59,610 nucleotides of DNA from Acidobacteriota bacterium. GTDB lineage: Bacteria > Acidobacteriota > Terriglobia > 20CM-2-55-15. The notes under the pieces were generated by a model that saw nothing but the letters and a program-made list of their open reading frames with translations, did no database searches and was not told the DNA's origin. The stretch lies in assembly GCA_003223875.1 (NCBI GenBank), contig QHWY01000098.1, positions 1 to 59,610 on the forward strand. Reading direction: 5' to 3'. Below, piece after piece: positions 42,386 to 51,201 of the stretch. How positions within the stretch are numbered: position 1 is the first letter of the stretch; every line of letters begins with the position of its first letter. Position numbers and translations under genes: made by a program.

Positions 42386-42611
42386 TTTCCGACTCGAAAG
42401 GTACGGCCTGTGGCTGGCCTGAACTGTTCTTCAGCAAAATTTCGACACGCCGCTCTGCCTCCTCAAGTTTCGTATGGCAAAATCGGGAAAGCTTGATCCC
42501 CTCCTCGAAAAGTTGCAAAGCGGAATCCAGCGACAGCTCTCCGTTTTCTAACTTTTTGACAATTTCTTCGAGTCTTTTCAGGGAGGTCTCGAAGTCAGGA
42601 GTGTCAGACAT
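42375..42611 (-). CDS. xseB: Exodeoxyribonuclease VII small subunit
   Basis: A 78-residue small subunit of the nuclease that trims single-stranded DNA. FETSLKRLEEIVKKLENGELSLD and LQLFEEGIKLSRFCHTKLEEAERRVE are the family's helix pair. The ATG at 42611 begins the core; the 35-codon extension upstream is not family-like. It overlaps ispA by 11 nt. The large subunit xseA is not in the window. Confidence 0.92.
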   Translation of the reverse strand: MSDTPDFETSLKRLEEIVKKLENGELSLDSALQLFEEGIKLSRFCHTKLEEAERRVEILLKNSSGQPQAVPFESENEQ

Positions 42612-42675
42612 CCCGAGGATTGTAGTTGACCTGGTACTATAATGAAAAGTCATAGATGAAGGTCTCAGCATCACG

Positions 42676-43575
42676 ATGAAGGTTGTTTTTACTCTCCTAT
42701 TGGTTGTTCTCCTCACAAGTTGCGCACCTAAGCCCGCACCGGTTTTGGATCATGCAACGGTTATCGCCAAAAATGCGTCGCTGCGATTAAAGAACAGCTC
42801 GACTTCGCGCACACTGCGGGTTCTCGATACAGGCGACAAAGTCGACGTGCTGGAGCGGCAGGAGAATTGGTACCGCGTCCGCTATGGAGCGGACGTCGAA
42901 GGTTGGATGGAAGAGAGCACGGTCCTGACCAACGGCACGAAAAATCGAATCCAAGGCTTGGTGGCGTCATCGCAAAACCAAGAACCGCAGAACACAGCCG
43001 TCCTCAAACAGGCAGCGAACTTCCGGATCGAGCCCGGGAGGTCAACAGCAATCATTCGCAGGCTACAGTCTGGAACAAAGCTCGAAGTTCTCGAACGCGC
43101 GACGTTGCCTCGGCCGGGATCACCTTCATCGCACGACGTCTGGCTCAAAGTGCGTCCATCACCTACGGAGATTGGTTGGGTCTTGTCGGGTGCAATCGAG
43201 TTCAACATTCCTAGCGATATCGCGCAATACAGCGAAGAATACACGTATGCTACTGTGAAGGTTATCAACCGCGTTCACGATCCGGTCGCAGGTGAAATCA
43301 ATTGGTACGTCGTCGGTGAACGCCGGCCAAGTCATGATCCCAATGTGGACTTCGAAGGTATACGGGTTTTCACCTGGAACATGAAAAGACATAGATACGA
43401 AACCGCGTTTCGCGTGAAAGGCCTGCGAGGCGTTTATCCCCTCGAAATTGGTCAAGACGGAGTCAATCCGATGTTTCGCGTGTATGACCTAGATGAAGAC
43501 GGCACGACGAAAACGCCCCACGAGTACGTCATGTATGGCGTCATTGTCCGAGCCAAGAAGGCACTCCCCTCCTGA
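42676..43575 (+). CDS. Lipoprotein with two bacterial SH3 domains
   Basis: A 299-residue exported lipoprotein (signal MKVVFTLLLVVLLTSC, lipobox Cys16). Residues about 26-85 form an SH3b domain (NASLRLKNSSTSRTLRVLDTG ... WYRVRYGADVEGWM), and 110-175 form a second one (ANFRIEPGRSTAIIRRLQSG ... WVLSGAIE). The C-terminal 120 residues (RVHDPVAGEINWYVVGERR ... GIRVFTWN) are unassigned but strand-rich. SH3b domains bind cell-wall peptides. An ATG at 42656 begins a six-codon upstream frame whose stop overlaps this start as ATGA. A TATAAT lies at 42638-42643. Confidence 0.82.
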   Translation: MKVVFTLLLVVLLTSCAPKPAPVLDHATVIAKNASLRLKNSSTSRTLRVLDTGDKVDVLERQENWYRVRYGADVEGWMEESTVLTNGTKNRIQGLVASSQNQEPQNTAVLKQAANFRIEPGRSTAIIRRLQSGTKLEVLERATLPRPGSPSSHDVWLKVRPSPTEIGWVLSGAIEFNIPSDIAQYSEEYTYATVKVINRVHDPVAGEINWYVVGERRPSHDPNVDFEGIRVFTWNMKRHRYETAFRVKGLRGVYPLEIGQDGVNPMFRVYDLDEDGTTKTPHEYVMYGVIVRAKKALPS

Positions 43576-43593
43576 GTTAGGAGTGGAATTTTT

Positions 43594-43746
43594 TTACCTG
43601 GACGCGGAAGAAATCAGGAAAAGATCGGTACAGATTACGACCGCGACCGCGACGCCCATGGCGGAAAGCAGCACCATCAGATTGACATGCGCCAATCCCT
43701 CCATGGCGGCGAGAAATAGAAGTAATTTGATTACCAGTTTTCTCAT
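43594..43746 (-). CDS. Small hydrophobic membrane peptide, 50 residues
   Basis: A 50-residue frame in the otherwise empty gap between the SH3 lipoprotein and the dehydrogenase. It starts MRKLVIKLLLFLAAMEG and has two hydrophobic stretches (residues about 4-14 and 24-44, VLLSAMGVAVAVVICTDLFLI). AAGGAAG precedes the ATG by 5 nt, a good ribosome-binding site. Composition and spacing fit a small membrane protein; no family is recognised. Coding is plausible but not certain. Confidence 0.45.
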   Translation of the reverse strand: MRKLVIKLLLFLAAMEGLAHVNLMVLLSAMGVAVAVVICTDLFLISSASR

Positions 43747-43789
43747 CAAACTTCCTTATCGGCATCCTTGGGGCGATGTTTAGCGTTTT

Positions 43790-45022
43790 ATGAAGGCTCT
43801 CGTTAAAGACAAACCGCTCGACAACGCCGATTGGCCGGCGGGCCTGCGCATAGAAGATCGGCAAATTCCTTCGAATCTCGCCACCGATGAGGTTCTCGTC
43901 AAAGTTCTTGCTGCCGGAATCTGCGGAACCGATGTCGGCATTTATCACAGTAAGAAATCCATCCGCGATGAGATGCGCAGGGCGCGGCCCTCATCGATCA
44001 TCATAGGACACGAGTTCGCGGGCCATATTGAAAGAGCCGGACCGGAAGCGCTGGCCCGCCTGGCCGAAATCGTTCAGACGCATGGAGGCCACGATCCCGA
44101 AGCCGAGCAATTCGTACGAGGCCGCTCGCCACGCCAGGTAGCCGCCGATTCTTCATTCACTGATTTTCTTCGCAGCCATTACCACGTCTCGGCTGAGATG
44201 CACATCACGTGCGGGTGGTGTTATCAATGCCGCATTGGCGACCGTCATGTCTGCCGAAACACGATCATCAAAGGCGTTCACGAAGACGGCGCATTTGCCG
44301 AATACGTCAAAGTTCCGGTCTCAAACCTGATTCTGTTTCGAGGAGGCGAGCTGCCCGTCTCAATAATCGCTTTCATGGATGCGCTCGGGAATGCGGTCCA
44401 CACGATTGAAAGCGCCAACCTCGTTGGACAGCATGTCTTGATTCTCGGATGCGGTGTTCAGGGCCTCATGGCAACCGCAATTGCGCATCGGAGCGGCACG
44501 TCGCGCATTTATGTGACCGACGTTTCCAGCGAGTCCCGCGGCATCGCCCATGAGCAGCTGGACAAAAACCGGTTCGCTCTCGCCAGGAAATTCGGCGCTC
44601 ACGATTGTTTCGATCTTGCGCTCCCGGAGGAACGCGACCGCATGCGGCAGACGATCCTTAGCGACACCGACGGATCGGGTGTCGGAGTTGCATTCGAGAT
44701 GTCGGGCAGCTACAGCGCCTACCGAGACGCGTTCGACCTGCTCCGCATGGGAGGCACTCTTGTCCTTCTGGGCATCCCCGATGGTGAAATGAAATTGGAC
44801 TTCGCTCACGATGTCATTTTCAAAGGGCTGACCATACACGGAATTATCGGCAGGCGTCTTTTTGAAACTTGGGAAACGATGCGCAGCATGCTCACATCCG
44901 GATTGGCGCAGGTTTTTATGAATAGCGGATTTATCACCGCAGAGATGCCCCTGGACAAATTTGATGACGCAATGGCCCTCATCGGCCGCGGCGAAGCATT
45001 TAAGGTGATCTTGAAGCCATGA
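43790..45022 (+). CDS. Zinc-type threonine dehydrogenase-like alcohol dehydrogenase with an internal insertion
   Basis: Medium-chain dehydrogenase/reductase, 410 residues, related to L-threonine 3-dehydrogenase. Catalytic zinc region: GICGTDVGIYH and GHEFAGHIE. Structural zinc cysteines: CGWCYQCRIGDRHVC. Nucleotide fold: LILGCGVQGLMATAIA. About 50 residues (roughly 82-130, LARLAEIVQTHGGHDPEAEQ...) separate GHEFAGHIE from SAEMHITCG, where Tdh has only a short loop. The product 2-amino-3-ketobutyrate would be used by the coupled kbl gene, whose start overlaps this stop by 4 nt; this makes threonine the likely substrate. Confidence 0.85.
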   Translation: MKALVKDKPLDNADWPAGLRIEDRQIPSNLATDEVLVKVLAAGICGTDVGIYHSKKSIRDEMRRARPSSIIIGHEFAGHIERAGPEALARLAEIVQTHGGHDPEAEQFVRGRSPRQVAADSSFTDFLRSHYHVSAEMHITCGWCYQCRIGDRHVCRNTIIKGVHEDGAFAEYVKVPVSNLILFRGGELPVSIIAFMDALGNAVHTIESANLVGQHVLILGCGVQGLMATAIAHRSGTSRIYVTDVSSESRGIAHEQLDKNRFALARKFGAHDCFDLALPEERDRMRQTILSDTDGSGVGVAFEMSGSYSAYRDAFDLLRMGGTLVLLGIPDGEMKLDFAHDVIFKGLTIHGIIGRRLFETWETMRSMLTSGLAQVFMNSGFITAEMPLDKFDDAMALIGRGEAFKVILKP

Positions 45023-46233
45023 ATTTGAACGACGCTGTGCGAAGCGAGCTCGCCCGGCTCGAGCAAACAAAGACATTCAAAAAAGAAACCATCATCGAGT
45101 CCGAACAAGGCGCTATTGTACGCGTGGCCGGCAAAGACGTCGTGATGCTGGCGTCGAATAACTATCTTGGGCTCGCCTCCGATTCTCGAATTAAACAGGC
45201 CGCTATCCGCGGCGTGCGCGACTACGGCTACGGTGTCTCTTCCGTGCGGTTCCTTTGCGGCACGCTCACTGTCCACCGGCAGCTCGAAGAAACAATCGCT
45301 GCGTTTCTCGGAGTTGACGACGCCATTCTGTTTTCCTCATGTTTTGCCGCGAACGAAGGTTTCTTTGCCGCAATCATCAACGAAAAAATCGGTGCCGAAT
45401 CCTACCGCGACGTTATCTACAGTGACCGGCTGAACCACGCGAGCATTATCGATGGAACGCGTCTATGCCGCGCTGAGGTCGTCGACAAGAAGATTTATGA
45501 ACACGCAGACGCCTCCGATTTGCGAAGCAAGCTCGAATCGGATCGGGACGTTCCTTACCGCTTTGGCTTCGTTGCAACCGACGGCGTATTCAGCATGGAA
45601 GGCGACATGGCGCCTCTGCCGGCCCTGATCGAGATTTCCAGGAAATACGACCGGATCTTGTTCGTCGATGATTCTCACGCCGTCGGCGTCATTGGCGCGA
45701 CTGGCCGCGGCACTCCTGAGCAACTGGGTGTCCACGGAACAGTCGACGTGCTCAGCGGCACACTAGGCAAGGCTCTGGGAGGAGCAGCGGGCGGCTACAT
45801 CGCCGGCAACAAAGATCTCATCGCGTATCTACGGCAAAAATCCCGGCCTTATACATTCTCGAATTCCCTTCCGCCTTCAATCGCTGTCGCAGCGATTGAA
45901 GCATTCAAGATACTCGAAGAAGATCCGAGCCTCGTTGAACGTCTCCGGCATAACACCGCATATTTCCGGAAATACATTCAACAGCTCGGCTTCACAATCC
46001 TTCAAGGCGAACATCCCATCGTGCCGATCATGCTCGGCGACGCTTCCACTGCAATGGACATGAGCGATGCGCTTCTGGCAGAGGGCGTCTACATCAAGGG
46101 TCTTTGGTATCCCGTCGTTCCCAAAGGCGAGGCCCGCCTGCGCGCCCAGATTTCCGCAGCATTCGATGAAGTCACGCTGAACCGCGTCTTAACTGCGTTT
46201 GAGAAAGTCGGCAAGCGGCTGAAGGTGATCTAA
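45019..46233 (+). CDS. kbl: Glycine C-acetyltransferase (2-amino-3-ketobutyrate CoA ligase)
   Basis: PLP alpha-oxoamine synthase that splits 2-amino-3-ketobutyrate with CoA into glycine and acetyl-CoA. Blocks: ASNNYLGLASD, FSSCFAANEGFFAAI, VDDSHAVGVIGATGRG (cofactor Asp/His), and the PLP lysine in SGTLGKALGGAAGGYIAG. 404 residues is close to Kbl. It differs from the BioF at 29623 in these blocks and in its pairing with a threonine dehydrogenase. Glycine formed feeds the cleavage system at 12.6-17 kb. Confidence 0.92.
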   Translation: MNLNDAVRSELARLEQTKTFKKETIIESEQGAIVRVAGKDVVMLASNNYLGLASDSRIKQAAIRGVRDYGYGVSSVRFLCGTLTVHRQLEETIAAFLGVDDAILFSSCFAANEGFFAAIINEKIGAESYRDVIYSDRLNHASIIDGTRLCRAEVVDKKIYEHADASDLRSKLESDRDVPYRFGFVATDGVFSMEGDMAPLPALIEISRKYDRILFVDDSHAVGVIGATGRGTPEQLGVHGTVDVLSGTLGKALGGAAGGYIAGNKDLIAYLRQKSRPYTFSNSLPPSIAVAAIEAFKILEEDPSLVERLRHNTAYFRKYIQQLGFTILQGEHPIVPIMLGDASTAMDMSDALLAEGVYIKGLWYPVVPKGEARLRAQISAAFDEVTLNRVLTAFEKVGKRLKVI

Positions 46234-46263
46234 TACTTCATCCGCAAAACGTGTTGGGCTCGG

Positions 46264-46443
46264 ATGATCGAACCGATCGAAATGACTATGTCCGGCACGA
46301 ACACGATCACTTCCGCCGCATCAGTAATCATTTGGCAAACGGAAACGACGGGCTCGTTAACGAACTTTATTATTGATGCTGTGCAAATGATCGAGTCGAA
46401 GGCATCAACGAGGATCGATCAAACGGAAATGGTAATCAATTAG
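46264..46443 (+). CDS. Possible 59-residue peptide, unassigned
   Basis: A frame of 59 codons filling the gap between kbl and the CHAT gene, ending 8 nt inside the CHAT stop on the other strand. The peptide is Thr/Ile/Met-rich (MIEPIEMTMSGTNTITSAAS) and has a loosely repeated ending (IDQTEMVIN). No clear ribosome-binding site; it may not be translated. Confidence 0.2.
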   Translation: MIEPIEMTMSGTNTITSAASVIIWQTETTGSLTNFIIDAVQMIESKASTRIDQTEMVIN

Positions 46444-49048
46444 GATTGCCTATCAGCAGGAAGGGCGCCCAGTAATACGGATGAGGATGCTCCTCGCGAA
46501 CGCACAACATCGCTGATCTCAGACTTTGGCCTTTCGTGCCTCCGGCGGCCAAATAGCCGTAGAAAGACCTCATCAGATTTGCCGTCGTCCGATCATTGAC
46601 ATCCCACAAACTAAGAACCACCGAAGTTGCTCCTGCGTAGAGGAAGCCGCGGATCAAACCCAGCAGCTCGTCACCTGCGACCACATTGCTTAAACCAGTA
46701 CCGCAGCCGCTCAGGGTAACCAGACTTGCCGAAGTCCGCAGATTATAAATATCGAAAAAATTGAGCGCCGCGTCGTGGAGCTGGAGCGAACTGAACATCG
46801 GATTATCCGGCCGAAAGATCGCGTGACTTGCAATGTGGATGATGCCCGCCGATTCCATCTCGCGCGTCAGGCATTCCTTTGTTGCCTCCGGCCCGACGAA
46901 ACTTCTGGCATCGGGTAAGACGGACCGGATGTTCTCGATTTCTTGCGCGATGAGCGGGGCCGCCTCGTCCGGAACTCCGATCAACAAAGCGCCGGCATTG
47001 CTCGGCTGCTTCCGCTCCCTGAACAGCCGGTGGATCGTCGCCGTCGGAGCGTAGCTGACTATGAATCGGTCCCCCAGGTACGCTGTTCCGTCGAAGAGTG
47101 CGTGGAACGGAACATAGTGCAACAAATCGAAGGGAACGACGACGAGCGCTCCCGCATCCACGAGAGAGGGCTCTAATGGCCGAATCAGCATTTCATAGAG
47201 CTTTTGCAGATGATCCTGAACGTTGGCTAAAGCAACTGCGGGCCGCGCCTTTGCGGCGGCGGGATTGGAGGCAAACGTTGTTAAGTGATACTGCAAGAAA
47301 CCGAACCGCTTGTTCAGGTTCTCCTTCGAACAAATGTTCTGAACGACTTCAAATCGCTTTCGTGATACACAGAACGCGCTCACGTTGTCGCCAATCATGA
47401 TGTATTCGATGAGAACAGTGTCTGAAGCAAGTGCTTGCCTTATCTCTTCAAGTGAAGATGCATTCGCTTGCTTCAATGCATCAACGCTGCCGGCTAGCAG
47501 ATCCACTAGAGTCCGCGACTTGGCTCTTTCCGCCGTCTCGAATGCCTCCGCGAGCATCGCGGGATCTCCTAACCGGAAGTCGGTCTTCATCAGCATCTCG
47601 TAGACCGGTACTTTGTCTTTCAGATAATTCAGACGGAGTTCGTCGGCAGCGATGTTCGCTCTAACGTCCTCCAGTTCGTGGATAGCCTGTCGAAACTCTC
47701 CGCGCGCCGCCGTCAGATTGCCTTGAGCGGTATGAATTTCTCCGAGCACCGCGTGCAATTGATGTGCAATCCATGGCAACGGTGATTCGTCATGCAGGCG
47801 GCCCGCATCGGCGGCATCGTTTGACGCCGTTTCCAACTCCCCCAGCCCCAGGCTGGCGCGAGCGGAAACGATCCGCGCGTAAGCCGCCTTCGGCTTGATG
47901 CTTTCTTTCATGAAAGCGTCGTAGGCTTCTCGCGCAATCTCCCGCGTATCCGCGTACAGGCCCATTTGCATCCACATCACCCCCCGATGTAAATCCATCG
48001 CCGCCGCCCGTACCGCGTTCCCCTGCGCTTTGAACGTGCTCCTGGCTTGCTCAAACAGCCGTCCCGCCGCTTTATACTCACGAAGCTGGCTATGTGCGAT
48101 GGCCATCACACCGATGGCTTTGGCCATCTCGAAGGGTTTTTGAATCCCTTCAAAACCTTGATGCGCGGCTTCCGCAAACCGGATCGCATCACGATACATG
48201 TTGATCTCAACATAGATTTCGCTTTGGGTGAGATCACAGAGCGAAAGATGCCATTGATCCAGCGGAAGTGCCGTTCGAGTTTCAGCCAAAATGTCCAGGG
48301 CTCGAGTGTATTGCCCTTGCGTGTAATGGAGGTACCCGAGGTTGTAGTTGCTCGTCGCCGCTATCCAGGCTTGACCGGTTTTCAACGCCAACATTTTGGA
48401 CATTCTGAAGTATCGGACAGCTTCACCAACCTGATTCAGATTCCGCACAGCGACGGCATGATTCCAATAAACCATTGCGAGTGACTTGTCGTCACCGATT
48501 TCTTCGAGGAGCTTGCCCGCCTCTTGCAGCGCACGAAGCCATTCCTGGAATCTGTCGAGCTGGAAAAAAACTGCGCCCAGATTATTCAGACTCCTTGCGA
48601 GCAGTTGCTTTTCGCCAAGGCGCATGAATACCTGGTAACTGATCTCCCCATCGTGTAGCGCGTCGGTATACCGGGTGAGCTGGCGGTAACATTCGACGCG
48701 ATTCAACCTCACTTTCGCGGCGGATAATTCATCGCCCGCTTCGTTGTACAGCCGAATGGCCTCATCAAAGTAGGACAATGCCTTCGCGTTTTCATTTGTT
48801 CTCGCGAGGGTAATCCCCTTCGTAACCGTTGCTCCTGCCTTGATCGCTGGATCATCCAGGCTAGCAGCTAGGACCACACACCAATCGGACAGCCGGTTAG
48901 CCGAGTTGAATTCAGCTGAATCCAGGAGGTGGCGTACAGCCAGCATGACGTCGTTTATCAGTCGGTCTGACAATTCGTGGCAGTTTTTCCACACGCGAAG
49001 CTCTTCGGCGTTCGATATCTGACAGAGCTCGCGAATCTGATCAAGCAC
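46436..49048 (-). CDS. TPR-CHAT protease (caspase-like)
   Basis: An 870-residue cytosolic protein. Residues about 50-530 are tandem TPR-like helical repeats (AKALSYFDEAIRLYNEAGD, ARSLNNLGAVFFQLDRFQE, ATSNYNLGYLHYTQGQYTRA). The C-terminal third is a CHAT domain, a clan CD cysteine protease. The His-Cys dyad is intact: H742 in IIHIASHAIF and C782 in TLSGCGTG; WDVNDRTTANLMRSFY and YYWAPFLLIG close the fold. TPR-CHAT proteins are proteases or scaffolds activated by partners. The GTG start sits within 15 nt of a TATAAT box, so the start is uncertain. It diverges from a subtilase and neighbours an anti-sigma/ECF sigma pair. Confidence 0.92.
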   Translation of the reverse strand: MLDQIRELCQISNAEELRVWKNCHELSDRLINDVMLAVRHLLDSAEFNSANRLSDWCVVLAASLDDPAIKAGATVTKGITLARTNENAKALSYFDEAIRLYNEAGDELSAAKVRLNRVECYRQLTRYTDALHDGEISYQVFMRLGEKQLLARSLNNLGAVFFQLDRFQEWLRALQEAGKLLEEIGDDKSLAMVYWNHAVAVRNLNQVGEAVRYFRMSKMLALKTGQAWIAATSNYNLGYLHYTQGQYTRALDILAETRTALPLDQWHLSLCDLTQSEIYVEINMYRDAIRFAEAAHQGFEGIQKPFEMAKAIGVMAIAHSQLREYKAAGRLFEQARSTFKAQGNAVRAAAMDLHRGVMWMQMGLYADTREIAREAYDAFMKESIKPKAAYARIVSARASLGLGELETASNDAADAGRLHDESPLPWIAHQLHAVLGEIHTAQGNLTAARGEFRQAIHELEDVRANIAADELRLNYLKDKVPVYEMLMKTDFRLGDPAMLAEAFETAERAKSRTLVDLLAGSVDALKQANASSLEEIRQALASDTVLIEYIMIGDNVSAFCVSRKRFEVVQNICSKENLNKRFGFLQYHLTTFASNPAAAKARPAVALANVQDHLQKLYEMLIRPLEPSLVDAGALVVVPFDLLHYVPFHALFDGTAYLGDRFIVSYAPTATIHRLFRERKQPSNAGALLIGVPDEAAPLIAQEIENIRSVLPDARSFVGPEATKECLTREMESAGIIHIASHAIFRPDNPMFSSLQLHDAALNFFDIYNLRTSASLVTLSGCGTGLSNVVAGDELLGLIRGFLYAGATSVVLSLWDVNDRTTANLMRSFYGYLAAGGTKGQSLRSAMLCVREEHPHPYYWAPFLLIGNPN

Positions 49049-49222
49049 GGCACGGTATTATACAAGACCCCGCTTTTCTGACAGTTATCAACTCCTAGTG
49101 GCATCTCACTTTCCGTGCAAGACGTAAAACACCTAAAGCATCCAGGCACTCGGACCGATACGTGCCCTTAGAAAGCTGTCTCGGAAGGAACCGGAGAGCG
49201 TGACAGAGGAAAGGAATCCGCC

Positions 49223-50530
49223 GTGAAGAAAATAGCCGCCCGATGTCTGTTGACGCTGATGCTGGCCGGGCTTAGTTTAACGGTATCAGCGCAGTCATTT
49301 TCAATCATCGTTGAAACAACGCCAACCGCAAACATTCATTCAATTGTTGCCGTTCTAGGTGGAACCCTTCTGGATTCGATGGGCGGACATGTTCATTTGG
49401 TCTCCGTCCCTGCGATTCCGAGCATCTATCCCGATGGTGTTAAATCCATCGAACCAGATAATGTCCAGATTCCCCCCGGTGAACATGGCGCTGTTTTTGG
49501 TGTTAGTTCGTCGAGCAAAGCCGACTTCTACGGTAACCAGCCTGCACTGCAACGAGTCAATCTGCCTAGCGCTTTGCAACATGCCACTGGCCGCAGCATC
49601 GTAATCGCAGACATTAATGCAATGGTGGATGTAGGCCACCCTGCGCTTGTCGGACATTTGACAAGTGGGGCTGAGTTTCTCAGCGGCAAATGTAGGAACA
49701 GACCCGGCTTAAACGAGTCGGCCGGAGGCTTTCTGGACGAATCAGCCGGAGGTTTCTTGGATGAATCGGCCGGAGGTTTCTTGGATGAATCGGCTGGCGG
49801 CTTTCTGGACCAGTCGCGTCTAGCCTCTTTGGATCCAATCACTGCTGCGTTTTTGACACGATCTGGAGCGTCCTTTGTCGATCCATTGACAGCAGCATCT
49901 ATGGACCGCATGAGTCCGGCTCACGGCCACGGGACAATGGTCGCGGGAATTCTCGCCGCCGTCGCGCCGGATGCGATGATCATGCCGTTGCGGGCGTTTG
50001 ATGACAAAGGTTGTGGGACAACCTACAACATTGCTAAAGCGATCAAGCACGCGGTCTTTCACGGGGCGCAGGTCATCAACATGAGTTTCGGTATCTCGGG
50101 ACATTCGCAAATGCTGAAGAAGACCATCGACGAGGCGGTCAAAGCTGGCATTGCCGTGGTCGCATCCGCAGGTAACGGCAACACCGCGGCTCCGCAATAT
50201 CCTGCTGCTTATCCGGGGGTTCTTGGAGTTGCTGCGACGACCTTGACAGACGCCAAAGCATCTTTCTCGAATTATGGGACGACCGTCTTTGTGGGCGCGC
50301 CTGGAGTGAACATCATTTCCGCTTATCCGGGCGGTTATTACGCAGAATTGTCGGGCACTTCTTTCTCTGCCCCGATGGTTGCCGCTGAAGCCGCTTTGGT
50401 GCGATCGCTGAAAACGGGGGGCTGGAAGAACTCGATCGCGATGGGTGTGGACAACATTGACGCGGTCAATCCCGCTTACGTGGGTCAGTTGGGAACCGGC
50501 CGTATCAATCTGCTGAAAGCCCTACAATAG
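49223..50530 (+). CDS. Subtilisin-like serine protease (S8) with octapeptide repeats
   Basis: Exported S8 protease, 435 residues. Signal MKKIAARCLLTLMLAGLSLTV ends at SAQ. The triad is intact: D130 (IVIADINAMVDVGHP), H236 (GHGTMVAGI) and S380 (SGTSFSAPMVAAEA). Between Asp and His, residues 165-228 form eight 8-residue units: four identical ESAGGFLD copies, then degenerate QSRLASLD, PITAAFLT, RSGASFVD and PLTAASMD. Residues 25-110 may be an inhibitor-like propeptide. The GTG start has AAGGA 8 nt upstream. Convergent with the anti-sigma-like gene (stops 1 nt apart), divergent from the CHAT gene. Confidence 0.92.
   Translation: MKKIAARCLLTLMLAGLSLTVSAQSFSIIVETTPTANIHSIVAVLGGTLLDSMGGHVHLVSVPAIPSIYPDGVKSIEPDNVQIPPGEHGAVFGVSSSSKADFYGNQPALQRVNLPSALQHATGRSIVIADINAMVDVGHPALVGHLTSGAEFLSGKCRNRPGLNESAGGFLDESAGGFLDESAGGFLDESAGGFLDQSRLASLDPITAAFLTRSGASFVDPLTAASMDRMSPAHGHGTMVAGILAAVAPDAMIMPLRAFDDKGCGTTYNIAKAIKHAVFHGAQVINMSFGISGHSQMLKKTIDEAVKAGIAVVASAGNGNTAAPQYPAAYPGVLGVAATTLTDAKASFSNYGTTVFVGAPGVNIISAYPGGYYAELSGTSFSAPMVAAEAALVRSLKTGGWKNSIAMGVDNIDAVNPAYVGQLGTGRINLLKALQ
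49715..49906 (+). repeat. Eight 24-nt tandem units coding for octapeptides in the subtilase
   Basis: The first four units (49715-49810) are near-identical at the DNA level, differing mainly at third positions (GGAGGC/GGAGGT/GGCGGC); the next four keep only the period and the A/F/L/D pattern. Recent duplications on top of an older array. Confidence 0.9.
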
Positions 50531-51145
50531 CTATTCGTCAATTGACGGCAAGGGGATCTCCACCATCTGATCGAGAAGATAGATCTGCAGGCCGTAGGGA
50601 CCGTTGGGCACTGCGCTAAAAACAAACTCGCCCCACGGGCTTAGGGAGGAAGACATCAAGTGGTCCCCATCAACCACAAGGTCGACCTGAGCGGCTGGGT
50701 CTGTAATCGGACCCGACGCCTTATCCAACACCTGTCCTGAAACGGAGACCGTTCGATCGTCGGAACGGCGAAGCAACACGCCTACTTCGACATCAGGGGC
50801 TTCAAATGTCAGCTGGCGCGAGGACGCCTTGCCGCTGCGAGTTCCCGCGGGAGCCAGCTGTTTGAAACTGTCGAAGGTCAGGAGAGCCACGACCGCATTT
50901 CGAAGCTGCCTCAGACGAGAGGGGTTTCGCCCCAACTGAAGAACCTTCTCCATAACCGACTCGGGAGGCTCATACGACAACTCGCGAGCGCCGAGGCCAG
51001 TCGCCACCTGCATCCAATCGAGTCTGCCACGGCAGATAAGGCAGCTCTCCAGGTGGGCCTGTGCTGTGCCGTCCAGTTCGGTGTTCAAGCGAGCACGCTC
51101 AAACAAACTAAGCAGCGCAATGTGGTCAATCCGTGACATCATCAT
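50531..51145 (-). CDS. Zinc-finger anti-sigma-like protein with carboxypeptidase-regulatory-like domain
   Basis: A 204-residue protein following an ECF sigma gene. The N-terminus has the H-x3-C-x2-C motif of zf-HC2 anti-sigma factors (H31, C35, C38 in AHLESCLIC). No membrane helix is visible, so it would be a soluble anti-sigma factor, unlike most. Residues about 115-204 resemble a carboxypeptidase-regulatory-like/Ig domain (VSVSGQVLDKASGP, DLVVDGDHLMSSSL, GEFVFSAVPNGPYGLQI). The ATG at 51145 has GGAGG 5 nt upstream. Its position, and the two proteases beside it, suggest it is the controlled inhibitor of the sigma factor; this is inference. Confidence 0.75.
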   Translation of the reverse strand: MMMSRIDHIALLSLFERARLNTELDGTAQAHLESCLICRGRLDWMQVATGLGARELSYEPPESVMEKVLQLGRNPSRLRQLRNAVVALLTFDSFKQLAPAGTRSGKASSRQLTFEAPDVEVGVLLRRSDDRTVSVSGQVLDKASGPITDPAAQVDLVVDGDHLMSSSLSPWGEFVFSAVPNGPYGLQIYLLDQMVEIPLPSIDE

Positions 51146-51201
51146 ATGGCCCTCCACTTGAATTAAGTGGCCGCCGCCCCCGCTAAAAGTATGGATACTT
51201 G

